Assembly: GCA_002753335.1 (NCBI GenBank)
Contig: PEAD01000010.1
Location: 1-64,000 of the forward strand
Length of the DNA: 64,000 bases
Direction: 5' to 3'
Source of the DNA: Nitrospirae bacterium MYbin3
GTDB taxonomy: Bacteria > Nitrospirota > Thermodesulfovibrionia > Thermodesulfovibrionales > Dissulfurispiraceae
The notes under the pieces are model-generated. The model was not told the DNA's origin, did not search any database, and worked only from the letters and a program-made list of their open reading frames with translations. How positions within the stretch are numbered: the stretch's first letter is position 1; the number at the start of each line of letters is the position of its first letter. Of the stretch, positions 8,928 through 17,011 are shown piece by piece. Position numbers and translations under genes: made by a program.

Positions 8928-8956
8928 TTGACAAAATATGTAACAAGTGTTACATT
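8928..8956 (+). promoter_or_regulatory. Promoter of the chromate operon with embedded palindrome
   Basis: TTGACA at 8928-8933, 17-bp spacer, TACATT at 8951-8956. The 18-bp perfect inverted repeat ATGTAACA-AG-TGTTACAT (8938-8955) fills the spacer and the -10 region, which is where a repressor would block RNA polymerase. ChrB, encoded 31 nt downstream, is a plausible ligand. Confidence 0.8.
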
Positions 8957-8986
8957 TGTATCAGGCATAACACTAAAGATAAAATT

Positions 8987-9994
8987 ATGATAAAACAGAT
9001 ATCAAAGACAACATCTCTAACCCGGCAGGGCTGGCTTTTATTTTTTTACAGCGTTCCGTCCAAGCCGGTCAGCGGCAGGATGAAGATCTGGAGAAAACTG
9101 GCCAAGACAGGCACTCTGCAATTCAAGGGAGCAGTTTACATGCTTCCGATGTCTGATGAGCACTACGAGTTTTTTAGCTGGTTAGTTGACGAAGTCGAGG
9201 CTATGGGCGGAGAAGCCGCGTTTACAAGGGTTGCGTGCATAGACTCTGTGGATGACCAACAGATAATCGAACTTTTTAGACAAAGAAAAGCTGAAGAATA
9301 CATTCCTGTCAGCAAAGCAATAGATAATCTTGAAACAAAGCTCAACAGCATAAAAAAAGGCTCTAGTCTGAAAAACCTTTCTCACCTTTCAGGAGAGGCG
9401 GCAAAAATATCCAAGGCCTTTGAAGAAGCGATAAAAACAGATTTCTTTTCGTCGACAACCGGAAAAACTTTGCAAAAAAAGCTCGCTGCTTTACTCTCAA
9501 CGCTTAAAGACTTTTCTGGTGATACGCATAAAGATAGGGTTTCACCTGTTCCTCAAAAAAGTATTTCGGATTATCAGCGCATGGTTTGGGTTACACGCAA
9601 AAAACCTTTTGTTGACCGCATGGCTTCTGCATGGCTTATCAAAAGGTTTATAGACAGGCAAGCCTCTTTCCGGTTTGCTGATGAAAAAGAGCTTGCTGCT
9701 GTCGGCAAAGGGCAAATAACCTTTGATATGAGCGGAGGAGAATTTACACATGCGGGAGAACTCTGCACCTTTGAGGTTCTTGTCAGAGCCTTCGGCATAA
9801 AAGATAAAGCTGTCAGAAAGATTGCAGAGCTGGTCCATGAGCTTGATATTAAAGACGACAAATACAGGAATGCCGAAACAAAGGGGCTGGAAGAGATTTT
9901 ATCTGGACTCAGAAAGTCGGCAGCTAATGATACTGAATTGCTAGAAAAAGGCATATCGATTTTTGAGATGCTGTACTTATCTAAAACCGCCTAA
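8987..9994 (+). CDS. chrB: Chromate resistance protein ChrB
   Basis: 335 aa. The N-terminal half is the ChrB N-terminal domain (RQGWLLFFYSVPSKPVSGRMKIWRKL style, with conserved MLP and Y..F/W positions), and the C-terminal half is the ChrB_C domain (WVTRKKPFVDRMASAWLI, then FDMSGGEFTHAGELCTFEVL with conserved acidic and His residues). In Ochrobactrum, ChrB is a chromate-sensing regulator of chrA; related proteins are suggested to reduce or sequester chromate. The gene heads an operon with chrA 15 nt downstream and is preceded by a palindromic operator-promoter. Autoregulation by ChrB is inferred, not shown. Confidence 0.9.
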   Translation: MIKQISKTTSLTRQGWLLFFYSVPSKPVSGRMKIWRKLAKTGTLQFKGAVYMLPMSDEHYEFFSWLVDEVEAMGGEAAFTRVACIDSVDDQQIIELFRQRKAEEYIPVSKAIDNLETKLNSIKKGSSLKNLSHLSGEAAKISKAFEEAIKTDFFSSTTGKTLQKKLAALLSTLKDFSGDTHKDRVSPVPQKSISDYQRMVWVTRKKPFVDRMASAWLIKRFIDRQASFRFADEKELAAVGKGQITFDMSGGEFTHAGELCTFEVLVRAFGIKDKAVRKIAELVHELDIKDDKYRNAETKGLEEILSGLRKSAANDTELLEKGISIFEMLYLSKTA

Positions 9995-10009
9995 TCGGGA
10001 GGAACTATT

Positions 10010-11302
10010 TTGACAACCAAACCAACATTTCCTGAAGCCTTCCGCTACTGGCTCAAACTGGGATTTATCAGTTTCGGCGGGCCTACGGGCCAGATTGCTA
10101 TGATGCACAAAGAGGTGGTGGAGAAGAAAAAGTGGATGGATGACGACCATTTTCTCCAAGCCCTAAATTTCTGCATGCTCCTGCCGGGGCCTGAGGCCCA
10201 GCAGCTTGCCACCTATATAGGATGGCTCATGCACAAAGCATGGGGAGGCATAGCAGCCGGCGTTCTTTTTATACTCCCATCAGCTTTTATTTTATGGGCG
10301 CTTTCGTGGCTATATGCCGCATACGGAAATGTTCCGTCAGTAGCAGCGTTTCTTTACGGCCTCAAGCCTGCTGTTGCAGCAATAGTTGCAGAAGCTGTAA
10401 TTCGAATAGGAAAGAAGTCGCTTAAAAACAGCGTGCTTATTGCTCTGGCAGCATTGTCCTTTGTCTCGATCTATTTTCTTAAGGCCCAGTTCCCATTAAT
10501 AGTCCTGTCGGCAGGCTGTATAGGCTACATCGGAGGCATATATGCACCGACTATTTTTTCAGCCGCAAAAAATGCTAAAGGCACGACACCAACTCTCATT
10601 TCTAATCTGTCGAGTGATTCTCAGGTTAAGGCCGGATGGACAAGGTCAGTTAAGGTCGTAACGTTATGCTTGTCAATATGGTTTCTGCCTTTGGTGCTGA
10701 TAGGCTTGTGGCGCGGCTGGGATGACATCTTTATGGATATCGGTGTCTTGTTCAGCAAAGCAGCTCTGGTCACTTTTGGCGGAGCCTATTCGGTTCTTGC
10801 ATACATAAGCCAGCAAGCGGTGGAACAGTTCGGATGGCTTCAGCCGGAGCAGATGATGGACGGCCTCGGACTTGCCGAAACAACCCCAGGTCCTTTGATA
10901 ATGGTCAATCAGTTTGTGGGCTATGTTGCAGCCTTTACACATGCAAAGGGGCTTACGCCTGCAGTTGCAGGCGCCATCGGAGGTCTTCTTACAACATGGG
11001 TGACCTTTGTGCCGTCATTTCTGATGATATTCTTATGTGCGCCTTATATCGAAAGTCTACGTGGGAATATCAAAATAGGTTCAGCCCTTTCGGCAGTCAC
11101 CGCGGCGGTGGTCGGTGTCGTCCTGAGTCTCGGGGTGACTTTTACTTATCATACGCTTCTTCCTGAACACGCCGGTTTTGACTGGTTTGCATTACTCGCC
11201 ATATTAATCACTTTTGCAGGGATGCAGTTTTATAAATGGGGAATGATACCGGTTATTGCTGGGGCAGCCCTTGCCGGTTTTTTGTGGAAAACGATTTTTT
11301 AA
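10010..11302 (+). CDS. chrA: Chromate efflux transporter ChrA
   Basis: 430 aa of the CHR family of ion transporters, which extrude chromate using the membrane potential. It is a full-length (long-chain) form with two homologous halves. The first half opens with FWLKLG-like and SFGGPTGQIAMMH; the second with FSKAALVTFGGAYSVLAYI, plus EQMMDGLGLAETTPGPLI and about ten membrane segments. Translation starts at TTG 10010, supported by GGGAGGA 6-7 nt upstream. It lies 15 nt after chrB and 17 nt before a small charged protein, so it is part of one operon. Other oxyanions are possible substrates. Confidence 0.95.
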   Translation: MTTKPTFPEAFRYWLKLGFISFGGPTGQIAMMHKEVVEKKKWMDDDHFLQALNFCMLLPGPEAQQLATYIGWLMHKAWGGIAAGVLFILPSAFILWALSWLYAAYGNVPSVAAFLYGLKPAVAAIVAEAVIRIGKKSLKNSVLIALAALSFVSIYFLKAQFPLIVLSAGCIGYIGGIYAPTIFSAAKNAKGTTPTLISNLSSDSQVKAGWTRSVKVVTLCLSIWFLPLVLIGLWRGWDDIFMDIGVLFSKAALVTFGGAYSVLAYISQQAVEQFGWLQPEQMMDGLGLAETTPGPLIMVNQFVGYVAAFTHAKGLTPAVAGAIGGLLTTWVTFVPSFLMIFLCAPYIESLRGNIKIGSALSAVTAAVVGVVLSLGVTFTYHTLLPEHAGFDWFALLAILITFAGMQFYKWGMIPVIAGAALAGFLWKTIF

Positions 11303-11319
11303 AAAAAGGAGGAAAACTT

Positions 11320-11604
11320 ATGCCGCCCGTAGCAAAACATTTCAAGACAAGCAGTGAGAGGACAGGTAAAGAGTATCGCGAGGTTCATGAATGGCTCGAC
11401 AACGACCCTGAGAAAAAGGCCGAACGCCATGACCTGACAAAGATTTATGAGTACGGAAAAATGATTGAGGAAAAGTACGGCGAGGAGGCGCGGAACGAGT
11501 ATATTCGGCACCTTCATGATGATGTAAAAACCAAATTCGAACACCTTCAGCACGACCTCGAAAAGACAATAGCAGATACTCTCGCTTATTTCGGCGTGAA
11601 ATAG
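11320..11604 (+). CDS. Small charged helical protein in the chromate operon
   Basis: 94 aa, not firmly recognised. It is rich in Lys, Glu, His and Asp, has no membrane segment or signal, and shows regularly spaced histidines (VHEWL, ERHDL, IRHLHDD, EHLQHD). The pattern R-G...H-x-WLD...RH...G...FG-like...RHL.DD resembles DUF6915-type proteins, but this is a weak visual match. AAAGGAGG at 11306-11313 marks the ATG at 11320. The gene sits between chrA and an HD-domain gene with gaps of 17 and 8 nt. A cytosolic metal- or oxyanion-related helper is one guess; there is no direct evidence. Confidence 0.8.
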   Translation: MPPVAKHFKTSSERTGKEYREVHEWLDNDPEKKAERHDLTKIYEYGKMIEEKYGEEARNEYIRHLHDDVKTKFEHLQHDLEKTIADTLAYFGVK

Positions 11605-11612
11605 GAGGCACT

Positions 11613-12161
11613 ATGGGCTACAAAATTCAGGATTCGGATATAGGGATTCTCAGAAGTTCTGGCGTTTCGGAAGAGGACATTGCCCACTGTAAAAAAGTTG
11701 CAGAAAAGGCGCTCGAAATTGCCGAACGCACAGGTGCAAATATTGATTTTGAGCTTGTAGGCAGGGGAGCGCTCTTTCATGACCTTGGCAAGTCCAAAAC
11801 TCACGAAATGGAACACGGCAAGATTGGCGCAGAGCTCGGCAGGCAGATTGGGCTGCCGCAAGCGATTACGGACATAATGGAAAAGCATATCCGTGGCGGA
11901 CTGACAGAACCTGAGGCTATCGAGCTCGGACTGCCGGTCAAGGACTATACGCTAAAAAGGCTTGAAGAGCGGATTGTGATTTATGCCGACAGGTTAGTTG
12001 ACATAATAACCGATGGCATCGTAACGATAAACGATGAACTTGAGGCAGAAACCAGGTTTGAAACTATACTTCAAACAATACCAAAGTACGGCAAGAACGA
12101 GATAACGCTACAACGCTATCTCGGCTATCACCGCGAGATTCAGGGGCTTATGAACAAATGA
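11613..12161 (+). CDS. HD-domain phosphohydrolase (TIGR00295-like)
   Basis: 182 aa HD-superfamily protein. The metal motif is visible as ALFHDLGK (His-Asp) with a preceding conserved helix containing HCKKVAEKALEIA and a later IMEKHI and YADRLVDI, which complete the HD signature. Proteins of this small single-domain group are predicted metal-dependent phosphohydrolases, often called HDIG proteins, with unknown natural substrate. It overlaps the next gene by 4 nt (ATGA), so the two are coupled. Its link with chromate resistance is by operon position only. Confidence 0.85.
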   Translation: MGYKIQDSDIGILRSSGVSEEDIAHCKKVAEKALEIAERTGANIDFELVGRGALFHDLGKSKTHEMEHGKIGAELGRQIGLPQAITDIMEKHIRGGLTEPEAIELGLPVKDYTLKRLEERIVIYADRLVDIITDGIVTINDELEAETRFETILQTIPKYGKNEITLQRYLGYHREIQGLMNK

Positions 12162-13333
12162 TTCTAAGCCCATTCAGACTGCTCTGCGCCACCGGGCTTT
12201 TTGCTATCTTCAGCTCTACGATATCAAAAAGCCCGGTGCTGCCTTTGTTTGCCTCTCACTTAGGGGCAGGCCCATCTGAGGTTGGATTTGTGGCGGCCAT
12301 CTCTGCATTTACAGGCGTTGTGTTCAGTTTTCCTGCCGGCATCTTTGCGGACAGGATAGGCAAAAGAAAGATGCTGCTTTTTTCATCAATAATATTTTCG
12401 ACCGCACCGGTGCTCTATCTTTTTGTTACACAAATATGGCAGTTAGCCTTGGTAAGGTTCTACCACGGCTTTTCGACAGCCATATTCCTTCCTGTTGCGA
12501 TGGCCTTTGTCTCGGAATTATTCCATAAAGAGAGAGGCGAAAAAATGGGCTGGTTTTCGACCTCAACTCTCATAGGCAGGTTTATGGCACCTCTTGCAGG
12601 AGGAACCATTATCGGGGCGATGGCCTTAAATCAGAGTGAAGCCTTTGTTGGCGTATATGTTGTATGCGGCATCGCCGGAGCGGCAACTTTTCTTATTGCC
12701 CTGTTCCTTCCTAATTCAGCAGAAGCCCATCCGCAAAAACAGACCTGGACAGAAACACTAAGTGCGTTCAAGCAAGTTGCGGCCGACCGGGCGATAGTCC
12801 TTACCTGTGCTGTTGAAGCCGCAATACTCTTTGCATACGGCACCTTTGAAACATTTCTGCCGCTTTATGCTGTGAGCGCAGGCATAAGCCCCTACAAGGT
12901 GGGGGTATTTTTATCGGCGCAGGTTATTACGCTTGCGTTGTCAAAGCCGGTTATGGGCAGATTCTCTGACAGGCACGGCAGAAAGCCGCAGATATTTTTC
13001 GGCGCCATGGTGGGCGCATTATGCATAGCCTGTTTCTCGTTTTTCAGTTCTTTTATTCCTCTTCTGTTTGTCAGCATCGCTTTCGGCATGAGCCTTTCGA
13101 TAGTAACCTCGGCCACATCGGCATACATCGCAGACCTGAGCAACAAACAGGCAAGAGGTTCTGCTATGGGACTTCTCGGTTCTATAATGGATATCGGACA
13201 TACAACAGGGCCCCTTCTTTCCGGGATTATTGCGGCGCATTTCGGGTTTGCACAAGCCTTTATCTGCGCATCTTTTGTGCTTGTTGCGGCAGCGGTTATA
13301 TTCAGAGCGGCTTTAAAAATTCAGCAGAATTAA
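12158..13333 (+). CDS. Major facilitator superfamily transporter
   Basis: 391 aa with twelve predicted membrane segments in two halves. The MFS loop 2-3 signature appears as GIFADRIGKRKML and the related loop 8-9 as GRFSDRHGRKPQIF. It resembles drug-efflux MFS proteins, but substrate cannot be read from sequence. Translation is coupled to the HD-domain gene through the ATGA overlap, and the gene closes the rightward chromate operon. Its stop overlaps the stop of the convergent CobW gene inside a TTAA. Confidence 0.92.
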   Translation: MILSPFRLLCATGLFAIFSSTISKSPVLPLFASHLGAGPSEVGFVAAISAFTGVVFSFPAGIFADRIGKRKMLLFSSIIFSTAPVLYLFVTQIWQLALVRFYHGFSTAIFLPVAMAFVSELFHKERGEKMGWFSTSTLIGRFMAPLAGGTIIGAMALNQSEAFVGVYVVCGIAGAATFLIALFLPNSAEAHPQKQTWTETLSAFKQVAADRAIVLTCAVEAAILFAYGTFETFLPLYAVSAGISPYKVGVFLSAQVITLALSKPVMGRFSDRHGRKPQIFFGAMVGALCIACFSFFSSFIPLLFVSIAFGMSLSIVTSATSAYIADLSNKQARGSAMGLLGSIMDIGHTTGPLLSGIIAAHFGFAQAFICASFVLVAAAVIFRAALKIQQN

Positions 13334-14214
13334 AGCAGGACAGGCATTCCGAGCGACTTGATTAAAGATGTTCTGTTTATCATATCCCCTATTAAGACAA
13401 GACGTCCGTTAGTACAATTGCCTTCAAACGGAACAGCATCAGTTTTGCCGTATGAAAAATCAAACCTGTATACGCCCCTGTCTGTATGTATCAAAGCCTT
13501 TGCCCTCACTATATTGCCGTGTATTCCCTTTGCAATGTCGCCAAATAGATTTTCGATTTCCCCAAAAGATAAGCTATGTTTTAAAGGCAGTGATGCTGTA
13601 TCAAAATCAAAATGGAATGATGATTCCGGCTTGTAAACACCTTTCGATTTGGCTTCGGGCAAAGAATCGTCTATCATCGCCCTAACCGTTTTATAAACTA
13701 TCGCAGAGGGATTCATCTTGGCAATAATCTCTGCTGTCCTTGCAATGTCCGCGCTGTTTGAGAAATCGATTTTATTAACAATCAGGATTCCGGAATTTAC
13801 TATCTGGTCTTCAAAAAAACTGCCGTACATTCCGGATTCGTAAAATTCCAGAAACTCTGAAGCATCGATTATGCCTACTACTGTAATGTTGTCGAACTTC
13901 AGAATTTCTAGGGCTTCAAGAATGCCTGATACAGAGGCTACCCCGCTCGGCTCTATAACAAGATGCTCCGGTTTTAATTCTTTAAGGATTTTTTCTATTG
14001 TTGTTATAAGGTCAAACTTTAGAGTGCAGCAAACACAGCCGCTCGGCAGTTCTATCGTCTCTATTCCGCCTGTGGAGATAATCTCACCATCTATCCCTGC
14101 ACTGCCGAAATCATTGACAAGCACAACGGTTTTAAGTTTGTTGTTTTTGAGATAGCCCTGAATAAAAGTGGTTTTGCCCGAACCCAAAAGTCCGCATACA
14201 ACGGTAATCTTCAT
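13330..14214 (-). CDS. CobW/P47K-type G3E GTPase
   Basis: 294 aa. The P-loop GLLGSGKTTF is at residues 8-17, followed by the metal-binding CxCC motif in SGCVCC near residue 58-62, IEPSG and the base-specificity motif NKID. These are features of the CobW/COG0523 branch of G3E GTPases, which act as metallochaperones or insertases for Zn, Co, Ni or other cofactors. The C-terminal CobW_C-like part is short. It lies 36 nt after fliW in the same direction, an unusual partner, so its client is unknown. There is no histidine-rich tail. Confidence 0.88.
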   Translation of the reverse strand: MKITVVCGLLGSGKTTFIQGYLKNNKLKTVVLVNDFGSAGIDGEIISTGGIETIELPSGCVCCTLKFDLITTIEKILKELKPEHLVIEPSGVASVSGILEALEILKFDNITVVGIIDASEFLEFYESGMYGSFFEDQIVNSGILIVNKIDFSNSADIARTAEIIAKMNPSAIVYKTVRAMIDDSLPEAKSKGVYKPESSFHFDFDTASLPLKHSLSFGEIENLFGDIAKGIHGNIVRAKALIHTDRGVYRFDFSYGKTDAVPFEGNCTNGRLVLIGDMINRTSLIKSLGMPVLL

Positions 14215-14250
14215 TGTTTTATTTTTCAGAAATAGATTGCTTGGACAATA

Positions 14251-14748
14251 TTACGGCGTGGTCGGAGGACGATGGATAACCTTGACAAATACATCCTTAA
14301 AGCCGTTAGCCATTCTAAAATTATCTTGGGAGCTTAAGGGCAATGGCACCGCCGTTGTATATGGTTTATTAGCAACTTCTATTTTAGTCCCTTTTTTACC
14401 GTTAGCGTTTATTATTACCGGCTCTTTCAGATTTGCTTCAACAATATTTGTATTTTTGTTGAACGAAAGAAATGTGAGCACGCAGATATCCTTGACGTTC
14501 TCGATTTTCAAAAGGGCTTCGGCCGCATCCGTAAGCGAAAAAGAATAATCAGGAAAGAAAATAAAGGGATCTGTGGCCATGAATGCCAGGTTAGGATCAT
14601 CAATGGAATGCAGCCACAGTATCCGGTTCTCAAAACCGATCAGAAAAAACCGCTTAAGAGAACTTAAGCCTTCGATTCCTTTGGGAAAGCTGATTATCCT
14701 GTCGTCTTCTATGTTCAGTGTGCCAAATCGTGCAGTATTTACCCTCAC
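14251..14748 (-). CDS. fliW: Flagellar assembly factor FliW
   Basis: 165 aa matching FliW, with the family blocks FGTLNIEDDRIISFPKGI and LAFMATDPFIFFPDYSF, and a late VKDICVLTFL segment. FliW binds flagellin and antagonises the translational regulator CsrA, linking flagellin supply to its synthesis. csrA, usually the adjacent gene, is absent here, and the neighbours are a FlaG-like protein (38 nt upstream) and a CobW GTPase (36 nt downstream). That implies flagellar motility in the organism, with the remaining flagellar genes outside the window. Confidence 0.93.
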   Translation of the reverse strand: MRVNTARFGTLNIEDDRIISFPKGIEGLSSLKRFFLIGFENRILWLHSIDDPNLAFMATDPFIFFPDYSFSLTDAAEALLKIENVKDICVLTFLSFNKNTNIVEANLKEPVIINANGKKGTKIEVANKPYTTAVPLPLSSQDNFRMANGFKDVFVKVIHRPPTTP

Positions 14749-14786
14749 TAGCTTCTCCGGTTTATATTATATTTTGGCAGTTTTGC

Positions 14787-15107
14787 CTACCTGACTGTTA
14801 TGGACAGTTTTTTCTCTTTGTCTTCGGCCAAACTCCTAAGTATCAGGTATTCGTCCGACGGTATCTGCATAACAACTCTTCCATTGCTGTCCTGAAACTT
14901 CAAGACCGCTGTGCCTTCTTTGTAAATTACAGAAACAGCCTCTGACTTACCGACCGAGGCAGCCTCCTGGCTTGCAGTCTTTGCCTGTTCCTGCACTATG
15001 CCGGATGTCTGTTTTGCCTGGGCTGCGGCTGTGTCAGCAGCGGCCTGTTGCTGCATAAACGCTGATACGGCACCAGAATTAATGCTTGTGTTAACTGTAT
15101 AAGCCAT
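14787..15107 (-). CDS. FlaG-like small protein
   Basis: 106 aa. The N-terminal 60 residues are Ala/Gln/Ser-rich and low in complexity; the C-terminal part has the layout of FlaG proteins (VLKFQDSNGRVVMQIPSDEYL), that is, two strands with a hydrophobic pair and an IP turn. FlaG affects flagellar filament length and lies near fliD/fliS/fliC in many bacteria. Position next to fliW supports the call, but the similarity is modest. No signal peptide or membrane segment is seen. A ribosome-binding GAGGTG precedes the ATG. Confidence 0.65.
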   Translation of the reverse strand: MAYTVNTSINSGAVSAFMQQQAAADTAAAQAKQTSGIVQEQAKTASQEAASVGKSEAVSVIYKEGTAVLKFQDSNGRVVMQIPSDEYLILRSLAEDKEKKLSITVR

Positions 15108-15191
15108 TTTTTGTCACCTCCTCATATCAATGCATTTGTAGGTATCTTTTTTATCGGTTATAATGCATAAAACTTTACCGTAAAGATTTTG

Positions 15192-16016
15192 TTAAGAAGG
15201 CCTTCTTTGACGCAAAACCTCATAAAGACAGATTCCGGCAGACATGCTTACATTCAAGCTTTCTGTTTTATCATTCATAGGGATGGTTACAAGAAAATCC
15301 GCTTTGTCCTTGAAAGCACTCCCTGCTCCGGACGCTTCCGAGCCTAAGATTAAGGCTACAGGCCCTGTAAAATCTCTTTTATAAACAGCATTATTGCCAT
15401 GAGCTTCCGCAAGATACAGCGGTATGTTTTTGGATTTCAGGAAATTTATTACATCTGTCGATTGTGCGCATACCACCGGCAGATTAAAGATGCTTCCTGC
15501 GGTTGCCCTGATACACTTGGCCGAAACCGGATTGCATGAGCCTTCCACAACAAACACAGCATCCGCTCCGGCAGCATCGCTGACCCTGATTATAGAGCCC
15601 ATGTTTCCGGGGTCCTGGATTCGGTCACATACGACAACCAGCGGCTTGGACTTGAAATTTATATTTTTGAGCTCAGGTTTTCTGTATTCAACTTCAAGAA
15701 TTATTCCCTGCGGGGTTTCTGTATCAGAAAGCTTTTTCATAACTGATGGAGAAACCTCTATGCAGGAATTACCAGGATCGGCCAAAAGAGATTTTATTTC
15801 TGCCATAAGCCGTCCACCCTCAGCACTTTTAAGCAATGTTTCTGTATAAAAACATTTTAGAAAAGAAACATTTGCAGAAATAGCGCTTTTTATAATACGC
15901 AGGCCCTCTATCAGAAGCCGGTCATTTGGTTTGCCCGGCTTCTCTTTAATACGCAGGCAATCATTGATAATCCTGTTATGAACACTCGTTATCTTCATCG
16001 GGTCATAGTTTATCAA
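15192..16016 (-). CDS. TrmH-family rRNA/tRNA 2'-O-methyltransferase
   Basis: 274 aa from a TTG at 16016, or 268 aa from ATG 15998; the true start is uncertain because neither has an ideally placed ribosome-binding site. An N-terminal SpoU substrate-binding domain (DRLLIEGLRIIKSAI) precedes the SPOUT catalytic domain with motif 1 (DRIQDPGNMGSIIRVSDAAG), motif 2 (VALILGSEASG) and motif 3 (IPMNDKTESLNVSMSAGI). This family methylates ribose 2'-OH in rRNA or tRNA using S-adenosylmethionine; the exact site cannot be told from sequence. It is divergent from the yhcC gene. Confidence 0.9.
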   Translation of the reverse strand: MINYDPMKITSVHNRIINDCLRIKEKPGKPNDRLLIEGLRIIKSAISANVSFLKCFYTETLLKSAEGGRLMAEIKSLLADPGNSCIEVSPSVMKKLSDTETPQGIILEVEYRKPELKNINFKSKPLVVVCDRIQDPGNMGSIIRVSDAAGADAVFVVEGSCNPVSAKCIRATAGSIFNLPVVCAQSTDVINFLKSKNIPLYLAEAHGNNAVYKRDFTGPVALILGSEASGAGSAFKDKADFLVTIPMNDKTESLNVSMSAGICLYEVLRQRRPS

Positions 16017-16052
16017 AACCTTTGTAATTATTGCACAAAATCTTTTATTTCC

Positions 16053-16082
16053 TTGACACTACAGAGTTAAAACAGAAATAAT
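16053..16082 (+). promoter_or_regulatory. Putative promoter for yhcC-comM, leaderless type
   Basis: TTGACA at 16053-16058 and AATAAT at 16077-16082 with 18-bp spacing. The ATG at 16088 is only about 6 nt after the -10 box and has no ribosome-binding site, so the transcript may start at or next to the start codon. Confidence 0.45.
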
Positions 16083-16087
16083 GACAA

Positions 16088-17011
16088 ATGAGTCAGCAAT
16101 TCAGAGCTTTCGGTCCGTATCTTAGGGAAAAATTCGGGGCGATTGTCTATAAGGTGAATGTTGATGCTGGTTTTACATGCCCAAACAGAGACGGGACTCT
16201 CGGCGTTACAGGCTGCATCTACTGCAACAACGACAGCTTCAGGCCGGCAAAATGCACCCCAGAAACTCCTCTTAATACACAGATACGAAATGGCATCAGC
16301 TATTTATCGCTAAGGTATAGGGCTAAAAAATTTCTGGTCTATTTTCAGCCTTTCACCAATACTTATGCATCTGTCGATGAACTAGAAAGGCTTTATCGCG
16401 AGGCGCTTTCTGAACCCTCTGTTATAGGGCTTGCGATCGGCACAAGACCTGACTGCGTTGACCAGCAAAAGATTGAACTGCTTGAATCGCTTGCAAAAGA
16501 GTATTTTATACTTGTTGAGTATGGAGTGCAGTCGGTTTATGACAAGTCGCTCGAATACATGATGCGCGGACACGACTACAGGGCTTTCACCGATGCGGTT
16601 GAAATGACCGCAAACAGAGGCATACATATCGGCGCGCATACGATTGTCGGCTTTCCGACAGAAACGACGGAAGAAATGCTCTCGATGGCCGAAATTATTT
16701 CTGATCTTCCTGTGAATTTTTTAAAGATACATCAGTTGCAGGTGATAAAAAATACGGTTATGGCAGAACAGTTTGCACAGGAACCTTTTCACACCTTTGC
16801 CTATGATGAGTATCTCGATTTCCTTGTTGATTTTGTAGAACGGCTCTCACCCGACATGATACTACAGAGGCTTTTTGCCACCGCTCCTGACGATATTTTA
16901 GTCGCCCCTCTTTGGGGAAAGACAAGGCAGCAGATAATAAAAGATATAGATGAGAGGTTTAAAGCGAGAAATGCTTTCCAAGGCTCTAAGCGCTTATGTG
17001 TACGGAATTAA
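16088..17011 (+). CDS. yhcC: Radical SAM protein, TIGR01212/YhcC family
   Basis: 307 aa. The N-terminal block GPYLREKFG...VDAGFTCPNRDG is diagnostic of the YhcC family, and the cluster motif is the wider-spaced CPNRDG...GCIYC arrangement typical for it. Later blocks include GTRPDC, VEYGVQS and GAHTIVGFP. YhcC proteins bind a 4Fe-4S cluster and S-adenosylmethionine; they are related to the Elp3/TIGR01212 group, but the reaction is not established. The 3' end overlaps comM by 41 nt in another frame. Confidence 0.9.
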   Translation: MSQQFRAFGPYLREKFGAIVYKVNVDAGFTCPNRDGTLGVTGCIYCNNDSFRPAKCTPETPLNTQIRNGISYLSLRYRAKKFLVYFQPFTNTYASVDELERLYREALSEPSVIGLAIGTRPDCVDQQKIELLESLAKEYFILVEYGVQSVYDKSLEYMMRGHDYRAFTDAVEMTANRGIHIGAHTIVGFPTETTEEMLSMAEIISDLPVNFLKIHQLQVIKNTVMAEQFAQEPFHTFAYDEYLDFLVDFVERLSPDMILQRLFATAPDDILVAPLWGKTRQQIIKDIDERFKARNAFQGSKRLCVRN

